Source of the DNA: Amphiura filiformis | Lineage: Eukaryota; Echinodermata; Ophiuroidea; Amphilepidida; Amphiuridae | Assembly (NCBI RefSeq): GCF_039555335.1 | Contig: NC_092628.1 | Coordinates: forward strand, 68,849,706 to 68,913,705 | DNA: 64,000 nt | Direction of reading: 5' to 3' | Shown: in pieces, positions 35,737-49,957 of the stretch | How positions within the stretch are numbered: the first letter of the stretch is position 1 | Layout of the letters: every line of letters starts with the position of its first letter | Position numbers and translations under genes: made by a program | The notes under the pieces: model-generated | Told to the model about the DNA's origin: nothing | Database searches by the model: none | What the model saw: only the letters and a program-made list of their open reading frames with translations

Positions 35737-36291
35737 TTGGTGATGTTGTATACATGGTCTGCACAGTGTTATTACATGTTTTCTATTATGTGTACTTTCT
35801 GAAAACTATCTTGATGATATTTAGAGTCAGTTGGGATTGGGTTTACATGTTTCTATTTAAGTGCTTACAATTTCAGCATGCAAACTAATACCTCAAAAAA
35901 GATACAAATACAAGATCAGGTGATTTAGAAGTAGCTAGTAATGACTAGTGATGAAGATGAATACCTCTCACCAGGTCTTCAGGGTTTTATTACAGATCCC
36001 CTGCACAACAATCTGTATTCTACATGTGACACATCGGTCCGTAACATTTTGGGTTAAGTGACTGACCTTGAAATGTAATTAATTTTATTACTGGATATGT
36101 AGACATTTCACAAATTGAACTAACCTTGGGCTAGTGATAGATAAGGTGGTTATCTCTTTTTACATTGAAGTCTTGCAACTCAAAAGTGCATCACAACTGT
36201 CATGGAGTTTTGTTGCATGAAACACTCATAGCTTTGAGGTAAAAATATGGAAAAAATATAAATATATATGAATTAATGTAATTTTGAAATT

Positions 36292-36297
36292 AATAAA
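36292..36297 (+). promoter_or_regulatory. Candidate poly(A) signal, LCOR-like gene
   Basis: AATAAA about 555 bases after the stop codon, followed by T/G-rich sequence. Confidence 0.35.
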
Positions 36298-36876
36298 TTT
36301 TGTAATGGCTATATGTTTCATACACATACATGGTTATGTGCACATGAGTGAACTGATATTGAATGGCCAATGTATTATTGTGTATAGCACTATGAATCCG
36401 CACACTTTGTATCCACAAGACATAAATGTCTATTTTTGTGTTTTTTCACATCATATTCCTTCCAGTTGACATTTAACATGTGCTACTGATTTTGTCTTGG
36501 TTTGTGCAAGACAAAATTTCTTGTTGTATCACCTTTCATTGCAATCATTTTATTCAAATTTGGACAAGTGATGATAAAATGCCCACAATTTGTGAATTTA
36601 ATTGACGATAGAAAATTAATCATACCATAGTTATATTTGTTGAATAGCACTCTCAGTATTAAGAGCAAATCACCTTTTAAAACTTTTAAGTAATTATGTT
36701 TATCAAGTTGCTGATGTAATTGAATATAATGTGGAGATCAGGAAGCCTTTATAATGGTAATATTTTTAATCTCTCATATGATTTTTGTGGATTGCCTACA
36801 ACTCTTTACACAGTGTTTTAAAAGTTTGGATTTTAGTTTGTTTAAACTAGGATTGCAACGGGCAAGTATATTACGC

Positions 36877-37224
36877 TATTGTGGTTAAAATCCATACACC
36901 CCTATGGAAGATATGACCCTAATTGATGAATGTTCTCAGTCATCCAGTTGTAGTAACATGAAATTTGGAATTAAATCAAAATACTTGACTTACTATTTTT
37001 AGCAATGCTACATTGTGTGTGATACCATCACACTTCATCAGGCAACTGACCCGCTGGACTGGTCACGTTCCAATTTCATATGACCTTAATCTTCCACACA
37101 GGGAGTATGAATTTTCAAATGGGGCTACCTGAATGGGTGACACCATTTGAAATCATCCCCTATGTGAGAGATGAATGTTATGTCTTCCATAGGGGGTGTA
37201 GTGTATGGATTTTAACAGGAATAG
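36877..37224. mobile_element. TIR element in LCOR-like 3' region
   Basis: CTATT-GTTAAAATCCATACACC at the left is inverted at the right as GTGTATGGATTTTAAC-AATAG. The arms extend through CCCTATGGAAGA and TCTTCCATAGGGG. It would be transcribed as a hairpin if the 3' UTR reaches the downstream AATAAA. Confidence 0.82.
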
Positions 37225-40197
37225 ACCAGTGTGCAAGGATAGTGCCATATATGGTGTCGATGTCCAGACGGCTTCTTCATACCTTGGCAATAATGAAAGC
37301 TCAGTCAAGTTGTGGTTGTCTATAGGGAGTATCAGTATACACACACCCAGTTATATATGGGACAAGTGCAATGAACTTATTTGGACACATGAACAGCTCA
37401 TTATACAGTATTATATGTATTGCCTAGTGGTGAGATAGAGTGCAGTGCATTGCAGTGGGTTTCAAATATTCCACAGTCCATGTCAGACTTCTCTTAGTAG
37501 GTTTATTTACAAGCAAGCATTCGATAATAGTATAGGCTCTCAGTTTATGAAACATTTTCTTTCAAGGAAAAACAGGTGTGCAATTGACTGGGTAAAGGTT
37601 AATAGAAGAGTAGATGAATGTGTACTCACACTGCAGCTTGGCTATGAATTTAGGTGTAAAGTTAGTTAAAATTGTTGATTTTATTTCTTTATGATGAATA
37701 TCAAAACAAGTACTTGTCCATGAAGTGAATATTTATGTTCCATCACTACTAAGTAGTGACGTTATATTGAATTGGAAGTCCTTGACGTTTGTTTGCAGAC
37801 AAAAGTCGTCGATGTAAATCTTTGTCAACTTAACTCACTCCTTTCTCTGTGTGAATATAAGGATAAACTGCTGTGTTCATGAATGCAAATTTACTGGGGT
37901 GGTTTGTATACAAATGATTGTGATTACTATTTGCACATCAATTTCTGTTACTATCCCTATTGCTGTTGCATCTTGTACCCAGGCACGTAACTAACATGAT
38001 CATTCAAAGTGAACAAGAGCCTGATCAGTTGTAGCAGTTTGATCCAAAAGGGATGATATTTATAACATTAATTTTCATTCTTTCCATCTTAATTCCATCT
38101 CAAAAATATGGTTTTGGGGCAGTCCGACTAGGATCATGTTGGTATCATTAGATCACAAAATGCACAGGATTCACCTCAGACTTTGTGCTAAATTATATGT
38201 GCTACCAAAAGCACAGATCCTCCATTGAGCCAAAACGGGCTGATCAAGATGTGATTGGTTGCTAAAATTGGACCCAATATTTTCAGAGTCGTATTTGTTA
38301 CATGCTTGTAATGGATCTGTTAATGTAGCACTGAGGTATTTGTGTCAATACCTTGTGTTCAATGTCACACATGATTTTATTGGACAATTTATGCACTTCA
38401 GTGCATGCAACACAGGAGTGTATACAAGATATCATCTTAATAATAAGTGAAAAGAGAAAAAACATACAAAATATCAACTTCCTTCTGTTATCAACAGCAC
38501 AGGCACAGCACTCTGTAAAAAGTATCCATTTATGTTTGTTTGAGTAAGTTGTTGATAAATTCTGGAAAAGAAAGTGCTATTGAATGTATATAATATTTCA
38601 ATGTACATGTGTTTTAATATTTGTAACAGATCTGGGTTTCTTTTCAGGGACGAAAGAATAGTTTTGTTTTTATTTAATCATGGATTGTGAGATATCTTGG
38701 GTTGTACATCAGTGCTGATAAGAGCATCATTTGGAATTGTTTGTGTTCTATTTGTATTATATGTAATGTATACATACCAGGCTTGACCATTTGTTTTATT
38801 CATTCTCAAAATGTTGTTTTATTGCAGTAGTTTTTTGCTTTTTCTTGCTTTCAACATTTCGCAATATTTTTATTTATTTTAAAACGGTAAAATAGATGTG
38901 TTTTGACTGATTCAAAGAGAGAGGGGGAAAATACAAATTTTAAAACTATTTTGGTTCCAAAACTTGAATGCCCAGGGACTCGCGATTTCTGGAAACATTG
39001 TAGGTAACCTTTGAACTTCAAAACAGAAACAGGAAATGAATATATAGATTAGGTTCGTTATCAGATAATCTAATTAACTAAGAAAGGTAAGCATATTTCA
39101 TGTTCATTTCCTGGTTTATATGATTCAAGTTAGTTTTGACTGGGCAATGCATAAGCAAGTCTGTATTTCAAAGGGATATATAGTAATTATCTACCTCCCG
39201 GATAGGATCAAATTGGGGGGCTTAATTTCTTTTTGGGAAGCTGAAAGGGAGCCAAGTAAGAGACTAGTAATTTTTGCAATCAAAAAGGGGACACTTTATA
39301 AGCATATGTATAAATTTTGGAGTGCCTTGTATACATATAGCAGAGCAGAATGTGACCAAAATTTTCAAAAATCAACATTTTTGGCAGGCTATTTTTGAAA
39401 TGCACCCTCCCTCTAAGCTGATACTTATTGCACAATCATACTTGATGTAGAAAAGAAAGAAACATGGTGTGGATTTTGAAGCTGTTTATTAAACCAAGGC
39501 AAACATTTGAATAATGGCAGGGTTGATTGTAATAAAAGTTGCAAATATTAAGGGAATATCACAGCTATAACACTAAAACCATTGTAAGCCATCGTAAACT
39601 TGACTTGCTATTTGCAGCCTATGTTGGATCATATCCACATCGCTCATCAGCAGTTGCAACATAACTAGTCCATGTGTTGTGTATCAACCACACAGGAAAT
39701 TAGATAAATTTGGATTATTAAGAGAAAAGTAAATTTCAATTTTGTGATGTCAGCCTGCATTATGTCTGAATGAGTACACACACAATATTATGTGTACTAT
39801 TGTACGAATGGAGTGTATACACTGTGTATCTCAACTTGAACTATTATGAGTCATATGTATTTGGGATGTATTTCTCAAAACTTTGGCACAACTTTAATAC
39901 AATAGAACCCTTTGGTTTTATATTTTGAAGACAAATTGGGTCAATGGATGATAAAAATATTAGCAATTTTGAAATGATAAAATGTTTATGATCATGCTTT
40001 CCTTTGATGTGAAATGCTACATTTGTGTAAGGTTTCAAATAATTATGGCCTAAAATTGGTGAAAGTGCAATGTGATTTTGTTCACTAAAAGTAAGATATT
40101 GAACATGTGAATTAATAGTATTGTATCCAAATTATATCAAAGTATATGTAATGTTGTAAACTTATTCATTATGCCACCAAACAGTCTTGCAGAATGA

Positions 40198-40203
40198 AAT
40201 AAA
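40198..40203 (+). promoter_or_regulatory. Second candidate poly(A) signal, LCOR-like gene
   Basis: AATAAA about 4.5 kb past the stop. It would imply a long 3' UTR. Confidence 0.25.
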
Positions 40204-40210
40204 ACCCTAT

Positions 40211-43200
40211 TATTGTTACAATTATTACACAATGATTTTGATTACAAATTTGAAATTAGTATTTGATTCCAAATATTATGAACATATTTTGCCGATATTT
40301 ATGTTTTAAGTGATCTTTTTGGTATGCATTGTAAGTCAAATGTGAAACCAGTGGTTATCCTTTCTTTGGTTTAATTTCCATTTTGTGGTAAGAATGTAAT
40401 ATCACAGGCCTTCACAGGCCTTCAAACACTGCTATTATAAGATATTACATACACAAACACAATTACAGGCATGAAAATTTTCAGCATTTTAACTGATTTC
40501 AGTGTTTTTTGTTACTGATTTCAGTGTTTTTCAGCCTATTTCTAAATCAAATTCACAGAAAAAAATGAAAAAAAAAAGCATGGTTTTCAGTGTTTTTTCC
40601 AAGACCAGTTTTCATGCCTGCAATTAAGTTACAAATATTGTTGAGTTCTTGGTATTCATGGTCTTAGTAAAAGTGTACAAATCAATTTAGTCCATTTTAT
40701 CTTAAACAGTGTAACCTTAAATTAAGCATATTTAAAGCATATCAGGAATTATGCTGGCAACCACTCAACATGCATTGGATTTAAGAATAGCACATTGAAA
40801 ATACCTTACAAGTTACAATTTGCTGCTTCTAATCAAAAGGGAAACCCTACATGTGACAGCTACACATGTTTATAACAACTTAGGAAAAACAAGCCTGGAT
40901 TGAGCTTATGGGCAAAATGTCCATTTCTCTTTCCCTCCTTCTCGCTATCACTCTCTTTTAAAGCAATTCAGCAGTTGTGTAGTGTGTCCGTTTAAAAGTG
41001 CTATGACAGTAACATAGCCAGGGGACCAGTGAATCATTTCCTTTCTCACTCCATAAAAGACTCTTAAATTTGTCACTATATTTACTCAGCTAAGACAAAC
41101 ATGTATCCCTGGAGACTCAGACTTAAGCATGGAAAGTGTGGTTACACAACTCACTCAATGATCGCCCGCCCGCCGCATGTTTAATCAGATCTTTTTTTAT
41201 GTTTGTTGCCATGGTAACTGATGAGTTATCTTGCTTACCTGTGCAACCTGTAAACAGGCGATGTATGTTGAGAGTGATGTGAACATGGACTTGGCATGCT
41301 TGTACTGGTTGAGATGTACTGTAGTAATATATTATGGTGGTTTGTATACCTTTGGCCAATAATTGTTAAAAATATTTAAATTTATTAACAAATCTATTAT
41401 GGATCATTCATTTATCTGTATGTGTTCAAAGTGGCTACAACATCAAGGTATTGTTTAATGTTGAAAACACAAGCAAAGAAATAACTCAATGAATGCATTT
41501 GTGTGCTGAAAACAATTTCTCAAAATTGGCATGGTTTGAGCTAATTTGGTTCCTGTGTTGCCTTTCAAAACTAAAAAGAGAAAAGATGAAATAGGAAAGA
41601 AATGCCAATTAAGTGTTCAGATGCAAAAACTGATTTGATAATATTTTCTTAAAATTGAGATAAATATACCTGCGCACCTTGGGAGAACAATGCTAGTGCA
41701 TTGAAAGGTCAACCCATGTTAGATAGGAGTAAAATAAATAAATAAAATATAGGCAAATAAGTATTAAAATATACAGAAATGAAAAGAAAACATGCGTTAC
41801 TTTTGAGCGTATATTTGAGGCATGTCAATTTAAAGCCAACATTATAGAGCGGATGCTGGTGGCCAGAATGCAAAAAATTAAAAAATGTTTATTGCAGATC
41901 TCTCCAAACATGTATTTATAGAGACTATTTCATTTTTGTTTGTCAAAATACAAGTTTGTTTTTGGTTTTGTAGGCTCTGATGCCTTTATTTTCTGAAAGC
42001 TCTGTAGAATGTATTTTAAGTTTAAATTGTGTGCTATCTTAGGCATAAAAATCAATTTTATTTCAGGTATATAAATGATTGCAAATGAAAGTGTTTTAGT
42101 GATTTCTGTGTTATGCAAGAAGCCAGACTCTGCAGGGTGTGTAGGGGGTCATGTTATTTATACCAGTACCCTATTTATACCTTGTTTAAAAGATGCATAA
42201 TATGCTCTTCATGAACATACACCCAAACATTGAGTGTGTGCCATTCGGATTGAGGAAAAACATATTGAAGTGAAGTTTCAACTTCACATTGCATAAAACG
42301 AGTGAATCATAAGACATGATTGCATAATTCATATCTATGAAATACATCACAGTGAGTCTGGCTTTCTGCTTACACCTACTTGTGTAAAAATTGTAAGATG
42401 GGTACATTGTGTGCTTTGCAAAGAGATGTTAAAACTGCATAGACAAGCAATGCACATTGAAGATAAACTCTTTTACCAGCATGTGCCACAATCTTACTTA
42501 ACTATGATAATCATGGTATAAGTTGTACAAATCAACTCACGGTAAAAAACATACTCTATTATTATCATCATCATATTATATATATCAGGGTTTATATAGT
42601 TATGAAGACAAATAGTTTCTATTTTATGTTTCTCTGTGTATTATTATTTATGTGTATGTATTATTTATTTTGATAGAAGTGCAATTGTATGGTGCAATGG
42701 GACATGTAAGATGTTGACAAAGATTTGTAAACTATTACAAACAACTCGCTCAAGCATGAACCCTTACCAAAATAGTATTGTAGTCCAAGTGCACACAATC
42801 ATATTGTTCAATCTCAATAGTTGAAACTAACCATGCAAGACTTGTAATCAAATGTGGATTATTTGATCTCTGTCCATTGCTAATGAGCAAGGAACAGAAA
42901 AAATAATCTGGTGTCAATTGAATCTGGTACTTTGCTCCTATTTCAAATATTTGTTTTCTTATTCATGTGGTAATAGTTAGTGTTAGTATGCCATAATTTC
43001 ACTCAAAATGTTTGTTTTTTCTTGAGTGCCCATGATGTTATTTTTGTGGTAAAAAGGTTTTTCTCTCATATGTAAATTTGTCACATTTGAATTTGTGTAC
43101 ATTTGTAAATTGTCCCAAGCATGGAGACATGCCACATGAAAGTCCCATTTGAATTTAAGAATTGGTCCATTAAAATGCTCATGTTACAACTCTGTATCAT

Positions 43201-46200
43201 AAAAACTGTGAATAGGAGAAACGTTTATTGCATAAAAAATATGCAATGTTGTTCAGAATGTTACAAATTGCAGTACTGAACATAACATAAATCTATTTCA
43301 GTGATGTGCATTGAATTGTGTTAATTATAGATTTGTGTTAATTTGTGTTTTCTGCCTTCTTGTGGCAGTGAGATCAAGTGCACCTGCTTTACACATACGT
43401 ACCAATCTGATCACTCTGTGCTCATGTGAGCATAATACATGAGACTAATCTGATCTCTCTCAAGTGTAAGTAATACATTGTAAATCCGAGTCAGCAGTAC
43501 TCAACACATGTATTTCATGGTACAGACTAAAAATGCACTTGTGTCACTACCTCGAGGAAGGGAAACACTAAATCCACAGCACATACATGTGAATGTAATA
43601 AAACATTAAAACATAATAAATTTGAGTTTTGTTTGGATGTGCATTCAGCCTTCCAGTTGAGATGAGTCCTATATAAATTCAATAGAGTGGACAGATTATT
43701 AAATATCACTCAAATCAGTTTGGTCGTTTTACCTTTAAAAAGTCAAAGTTACAACTCGTAAATATGATATGCATAGGTCCTACTACATTTGCATTGGCTT
43801 CAACTACAAAATAATACATCAATACAGTGGAGTACATCTTACCTATCATCATTGACCAAACTTTGTGAAAGCTGGTTTATGTAAATAATGCACATCAAAC
43901 AGAAATCAGATTGACCTCTCTATATTTACACTATGGAGGAGTACGTAATCATTGGAAAATGCTTTCCGGTGAGACATACTTATATTGTACGGATTACATG
44001 ACGTCACATCCAGGCTGTTCCATTTAAGCTGTATTCCACATTGAACAGCATTATACAATGGTTACGCACACCCCCAGGCTCAATGAAGAATTTATACATG
44101 TTTTGTTGGCCTGTAAAATTAATGTTATTGCATATAGAGTTTTGATAATATGCTGCTACAGTAGCATGTAGCATCAGAAGTGAATTTGGTTCAGGTTATC
44201 CCTGAGCTGAATTTTACGTGTTCACCAATCATGAACATTTGCATAAATTTGCTAATGGTATCTTAACATTTGTATTAAAAAGCTAATCATGCGTAAAATT
44301 ACATTAAAAACCCCATCTTGCTTGATGACCATTGTAAAGTATGTCCATTTTGTAACAAGTTTGAAAGAATAACTGCCTATTTATAAATACCTTATATAAT
44401 GTTAATGTTTCTTATTGATCTTAAAAGATGCTGCTGATATTTCGGACCACAATCTCACTGTCTGAGCTGGTAGAAATTATGATCAGAAATAATAATGGTT
44501 GATGAGTCATTAATGTAAGAATCATGAGAAGAACTTAAGGTTTGATTTGATTGATGTGTTTTACTAGAAAGTGGTTTGAAGGAACATTAATTTATTACAT
44601 TTTGATATTAATCTGATCAATACTTGCTCTCTGAGTATCTCAGAATGTGGGGAAGACATTTATTGCACTAGTTAACAATGTGGATTTGGCACACCCTGTT
44701 ACTGGAAGTAGACTTTGTAGTATTATGTACATGTAGATCATAGACAATGTAACAGGTGCCTAAAAAGTTCACTTAAAAGTAAAAGTGAGAATATTAACAT
44801 CTCAACAAGCGTATTTATTATCAGTATCTTTCACCTTTTTGTTGAAACCGTTGTTTTCTCATTTGTTGTTATTTTTTGAAAATGGTCCCATAAGTAGACA
44901 TAGTATAGATGTGGTTAGTAGTGCAGCTGATGATAGTGTACGTTCATTAAATGAGTGCCTATGTAATGAATTGATTAGTAATTTTGTAAACTGTATAAAA
45001 ACACTCAATTGTATCTCAACTACCTGTTGTATATCAATTTGCATGGTGTATTTAATATGATGTCACTAAAGAGCACACAAGTCAATTGGTGGTTCACTTG
45101 GGCATGTTGGGGTAAATTAAGTTGGAATAAATATTGTAGATTTGAACATTTGTCCTTGTATGCCCTTCAATTTACATGTACCAAAACAATCATTTGTGGA
45201 AGTGTTTTCCCACTCAAGTCATCAGACATGAAGTGAAAATGTGTTTTATCATCTAAAATTTAATCAAAAATAGCAGAATATGTAAAACCTGACATGCTCA
45301 ACTCATGTCTGGAAATTTTTTGTTGTTAGTTTTTTTCATTAAGATAGAATACAATCCTGGAAAAAAGTGTCTGTAAACTTTGACTGTCCTTTGGTGAATT
45401 TCTGTTCCCTGCTCCATCAATTCATTGTTAGACAAAGCCATGTTGTCAGCTGGTCTATGAAAGATTTGGGTGGAGAAGGGTGGGGTACAGGGTAAAGTCT
45501 GTACTTCAGAAACATGACAGACTTGTTTCGCTTATAGGGCCTAGTATACTTACAAGCTCAAACAAAAAATTGTTATATCTCAAAGCTCATGGCAGTTTCA
45601 AAAACGAATGCGGAATGCGTTTTTTTTATTTCTTAAAACTTAATTTTGAATTAAGATGTCTTTTTCGCGTGTTCAAAAAGTACACAGGATGAAATTGTGG
45701 TTAATTTACACAATTGAAGCACAAATATCAATTGTTTTATACCTAAATAAGGCGAGTTTTGAATCAAGTAACTTTCCTTCCAAATTTATCTCAGAATTTC
45801 ATGATTTTGTGGCAAAACACGCACACAAAAAAGAATTTGTCATTTCAGCTGACATTGATGCGCTAAAAACAACAACACGTGCTTTGAGACATAACAATTC
45901 TTTTTATCCTAAAATACAGTTTTATTTTTGGGACTCCCAATTGTCCAGAAAACACTCATGTCATCAACTGAAGCTTTGCAAGAATTTTGATAATGAAGTA
46001 ACTGCTAAGGGGCAAATTGCCACAGGAGTTGAGTACTCATGGTGACACATGGTAGAAATGTAAGACTTCACATTTTCTCATTGCGTTTTAGCATGGGACT
46101 ACACAAATTGAGTCGAACAGCCTGTCTGAGCTATTTTGACATTATTAGTTTTCCAAAAAAATTTGATTAAAATGTTTACACTTAAAGAGAATGAATTATT

Positions 46201-47182
46201 GACAAACCGTGTCTGTACTGTTAACCTGAGCTGTTAACTGATTCCCTATTCAGATGATTAACAGGGTTTGTCTGACTTAAGAAATTTTGAATCGACAATA
46301 TTTGAAAAACCTGAGAGCAGTTTTGGAGCTTTAAAAGCTTTTAAAACAAAATTGTTGTTGTTACAGGTTTGGCTTAGTTAGGGTTTTCTAATACTTTGCA
46401 ATAGTTTGAGATCAAGAAATTTACCAGGATATCTTTGACAGCATTAAGGTTTAAATGCCTAAGTGGGTCCTGTTCATAATTATCCAACATTTAAGTTGGT
46501 ATTCCTAAATTTTATAACCTATGAAAGTTATTTTCAAACTAAAGACATTTGTCAGTACAAACCCTGCATCCTGAATCAAAATAAATTAAGATTCGTAAGT
46601 ATAAAGCCAACTCTGTTATTATAGCTGTGACAACTTCATAACTTCACATTTCTGTACCTTATTCTCTAACGTCTAGATATTGAGTGCAATTATTAAGTAC
46701 ACCTCTTCATTTGTCGAATAAACCATGAATACAAACTCATTCATGGCTACAACTTGATTTAAACCAAACATAGATTAGATGATTGATATTTGGGGATTAT
46801 AAAAAGGGAATTTGTGATATGTAAATGTAGTGGCAAACTAAATGCAAATTTTAATGTTTAATATATTGATGACTTTGTCATTAAAAAAGAGATTCCTTTG
46901 GAATATAAGGAAGATATTGAGTTTTGACTGTTTCTTTTTGTGTGTGAAAACTTCACCAGCAATCCAGCATGTACATACAGATTTTAGAAAAACAATTCCT
47001 ATTTTCACATATTGATACAAAATGGTGGTGAAATCAAGGGAGTATCATCTGCATTCTTCAAGTCCGCACCAAAACCAAGGTGTGCACAACCAATAGGGTT
47101 CAGAATAGTTGGGCAGCATTATGTAATCTCGTGCAGAATGTGTGTTAAAAGCCAAATTCCACTTGTTTTTGTTTCTTTAACC
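40211..47182. other. Intergenic, no gene seen
   Basis: AT-rich DNA with many short open frames. The longest, 45656-46045 (+, 129 codons), shows no domain that I recognise. A short TIR element lies at 40466-40620, and an inverted GACAAACC / GGTTTGTC pair lies near 46200-46278. Confidence 0.5.
40466..40620. mobile_element. 155-bp TIR element
   Basis: CAGGCATGAAAA and TTTTCATGCCTG are exact inverted ends beginning with CAG. CAATTA abuts both sides (40460-40465 and 40621-40626). The interior repeats TGATTTCAGTGTTTTT. It is probably a very short hAT-like derivative. Confidence 0.75.
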
Positions 47183-47975
47183 CTAACGAGGTAAAATCTT
47201 ACAAAGAAAACCACTGCACATGCATGCATTGCACGTGCCGGGCATGACGCAGTCAGCCTAAGTCGAACCCCTGTAGTTACAAGTCTGTGATCTTGTGCAT
47301 GGCACCCGAGGGGTCTAAGGTTCAAATCCAGGGGTTGCCAAGTAAAAAAAATATTTCATCTCTCCTTTCCTTTCTGATGGCCAAAAACCATGTTTAGCGT
47401 TAGGCCTTTATTTTCCTTCATTGAGGCAAGTTTAACTCGAACGGGGTAAAATCTTACAAAGAAAACCACTGCGCATGCATGCATTGCACGTGTCGGGCAT
47501 GACGCAATCAGCCTAAGTCCTATATGTGACACGATCAAGGTGAATGAGTCGGATGTCACTAACATTGATTTTGAGATATTGGCAAAGAAAGTGTTAAAAT
47601 TCTTTTGTTTTCTATTGTTTCCAGCGATTGATAAAGTGACATAACTTCGCAAAGAAAAGTCGTATCAACTTGGGATTTTCAGTTTCTGAAAGCTCTAAAT
47701 GTCCTCTTTAGAAACATATGTAAAACTCATTTTCGACGAGGTTCGACATGTGACTCGTACCCCTTGATCATGTCACATAACACATATAAATCAGCCTAAG
47801 TCATATATACCCAGGGAATAGCTGGTCGGGCCAGCCAAACCCCCGTAGCTACAAGTCTGTGATCTTTGGTTCGAATCCCGTGGGTACCTCATCTCTCCTT
47901 TTTCATCTTCCTTTTTCTGATACCTGAAAACCACGTTTAGCGTTAAGGTGTCAAGTTATCAAGGGTACAGACCAC
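47183..47975 (+). repeat. Two tRNA-derived SINE-like copies in tandem
   Basis: Blocks beginning near 47183 and 47436 share GGTAAAATCTTACAAAGAAA, GCATGCATTGCACGTG and CAGCCTAAGTC. They then share a tRNA-like part with an exact pol III B box (GGTTCAAATCC at 47319-47329 and GGTTCGAATCC at 47868-47878) and a tail with CATCTCTCC and ACCATGTTTAGCGTTA-like sequence. The second copy is interrupted at 47521-47788. Confidence 0.7.
47521..47788. mobile_element. Palindromic element inserted in second SINE copy
   Basis: The ends TATATGTGACACGATCAAGG and CCTTGATCATGTCACATA are inverted. The SINE sequence AATCAGCCTAAGTC-TATAT appears on both sides (47506-47525 and 47789-47808, one mismatch), so the target appears duplicated over an unusually long stretch. 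No protein is encoded. Confidence 0.75.
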
Positions 47976-48479
47976 AAAATAGCTTTCCATAGACTTTACG
48001 TGCAAAATAAGGGTCACATTTTAGTCTGTTAAGTCGAGCTACCTTGAACCTCAATATAATTGATATCATCTTAATCAGAACAGAATTCGGCATAACATCT
48101 GAAAATGACTCCACTTTTGCCATCTACTTTTTGAGAAAATTAGCGCTATATAAAAAGACCAGCTATTTTGACCTTGTTTCATGCACACATCGTAAACATC
48201 ACTCAAATTTTCGTTTCAAATTTCGTAAAACATGATTTTCAACAGTAAAATCTATATAAATAAAAGGAAGTCGCTAAATCTTGTCCAGAAGCAGGCTCCG
48301 AGATGCTTTCACTTTCAGCTCTGATTTGATCGTACATTGATCGGGTACATATTGCCATTAAACCATCTGACGTTCATTTTTGCAAAACTATTCAATCACT
48401 ATGGAAATAACAAAAAAAAAAATGGTCAGTTGCTAGGCCGTTGAGGTCAATAACCTTATGGGTCAGGTCATGACAGCAA

Positions 48480-48660
48480 ACGCGTCAAATGCAAGCGGTG
48501 TCCAACACGCGCGGTAAGTGGCGAGTCACGCACCTGCGCGTACACGGCACCATGGTTTCACACGCATTGCGGCGCATGGTATGGACGCACTTAATGTTGG
48601 CTTACCGCGTGTAGGCGAAGCGTATGTGTACGCTTCTCTGAGATTTGCCTCATGGAAAAA
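48480..48660. other. GC-rich island in AT-rich intergenic DNA
   Basis: A short block rich in CGCG, GCGC and CGTG words, clearly higher in CpG than its surroundings. The open frame at 48518-48727 has no recognisable domain. It may be a repeat fragment or a small regulatory CpG cluster. Confidence 0.35.
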
Positions 48661-48872
48661 AAATTATGTAAGGGAAGGTTTCCACCCAAAACGGTTTTTT
48701 TTATTATTAAATGGACACTTGGATTGAATAAAAATTCTAAAATTTACCTAATTTGCATATTTAATTGGTGGCCAACTTGGATTTGTAAGTGTCAGATTTC
48801 AAGAGTAAAGCTTAATACACAGCGAAACATGCTAGAAACCCAATTTTTTAATGAAAGATAATAAGCAAACTA

Positions 48873-49663
48873 AACTCCTCAACAAAAGTTTGGAAAGTTT
48901 TTTCAGGCATCTGTATCTCAAATTATTTTTGACATATTCATATCGTGTTGCATATCAATGGATAGCTACAATACTCCCCTTTACAATGACACCCCATTTG
49001 AAGCAATAACATTTTTCACGGCAGAGTACACGCCTTGTGAATGTAGTGGGGTGTCAAAAAAATTGCCAAATTCTGCAATCCCATAACTTCACAATCTGGG
49101 ACCTAATGCAATTCTCCAAGATGACACCGCTCGCCCCACATAGCCACGGTAGTCAACGACTACCTACAGAATATGGGAGTACAGTCAAAATGGCCTGCCA
49201 TCAGGCCAGACCCAAGGGCCAGACCTCAACCCGATTGAACACTTGTGGGACCAGCTTGATTGTGCTGTGCGTGCCAAAGAAGCCCATATGCAACCACATT
49301 GAATGACCTGTGACGAATCCTTGAATGGAATTCCATCCCACAGTAACATGTAACCAGGTCGGTGAGCAGCATGGGGAGAAGGTGCCTGACTATTGTGGCT
49401 GCCTGTGGTTTTCCACCCGCTATTGAGGTTAGTGGCTACCGTTGTTTGAGCACAGAATAATGGTCAATTTGTCTGTTTGAGACCCCACTACATTCACAAG
49501 GCGTGTACTCAGCCGTGAAAAATTTTATTGTTTTAAATGGGGTGTCATTGTAAAGGGAGTATTGTAGCTATCTAGTGATATGCAACACAATATAAATATG
49601 TCACAAATAATTGGAGATACAAATGCTTGAAAAAACTTTCCAAACTTTCAAATTCAGTGGAGT
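48873..49663. mobile_element. Decayed Tc1-like transposon with long TIRs
   Basis: TA flanks both ends. The outer ends AACTCCTCAACAAAAGTTTG and CAAACTTTC...TGGAGT are inverted. The inversion continues for more than 150 bases: CAATACTCCCTTTACAATGACACCCC, CGGC-GAGTACACGCCTTGTGAATG and TAGTGGGGT blocks face each other. Between them is a transposase remnant. The element at 56276-57179 has the same end sequence and layout. Confidence 0.88.
49090..49330 (+). pseudogene. Tc1-like transposase C-terminal fragment
   Basis: The frame-shifted plus strand encodes VNDYLQNMG and then, in another frame, DLNPIEHLWDQLDCAVRAKE. The latter is the diagnostic Tc1 block around the third catalytic acid (NPIEHLWD). 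A QDD-ARP segment upstream matches the second catalytic acid region. Stops and frameshifts show it is dead. Confidence 0.85.
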
Positions 49664-49957
49664 TAGGCAAGTTTTCTCAGAATGTAAAATAAAATTATAT
49701 AGAGGGTGCTATTTAGTGCAAAAATTCATTGTTTTCCTTTATTTGTTTGGTCTTTAGGTTTCTAGCATGTTTCGTTGTGTACCTTTACTCTATTATAGGC
49801 ACCCAAAAATCTAAGATGACCACAAATTTTCCACTTTTATTCACCCAAGTGTCCTTGGCACCAAATATTAAGTGTCTAGCATGTATGATAAAAATGTGTT
49901 TTTGGTGGAAACCTATTCAGTCGGTTGATTTACCTGATGAAATGGTCACATAACCAA

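Larger units (their letters stand above)
35737..40210 (+). other. Probable 3' UTR and flank of LCOR-like gene
   Basis: AT-rich sequence without a supported coding region. AATAAA signals occur at 36292-36297 and 40198-40203. Transcript ends cannot be decided from sequence. A TIR element sits at 36877-37224. Confidence 0.5.

Noticed and set aside
45656..46045. 129-codon open frame on the plus strand
   Set aside because: No domain seen. It lies in AT-rich spacer with no supporting signals.
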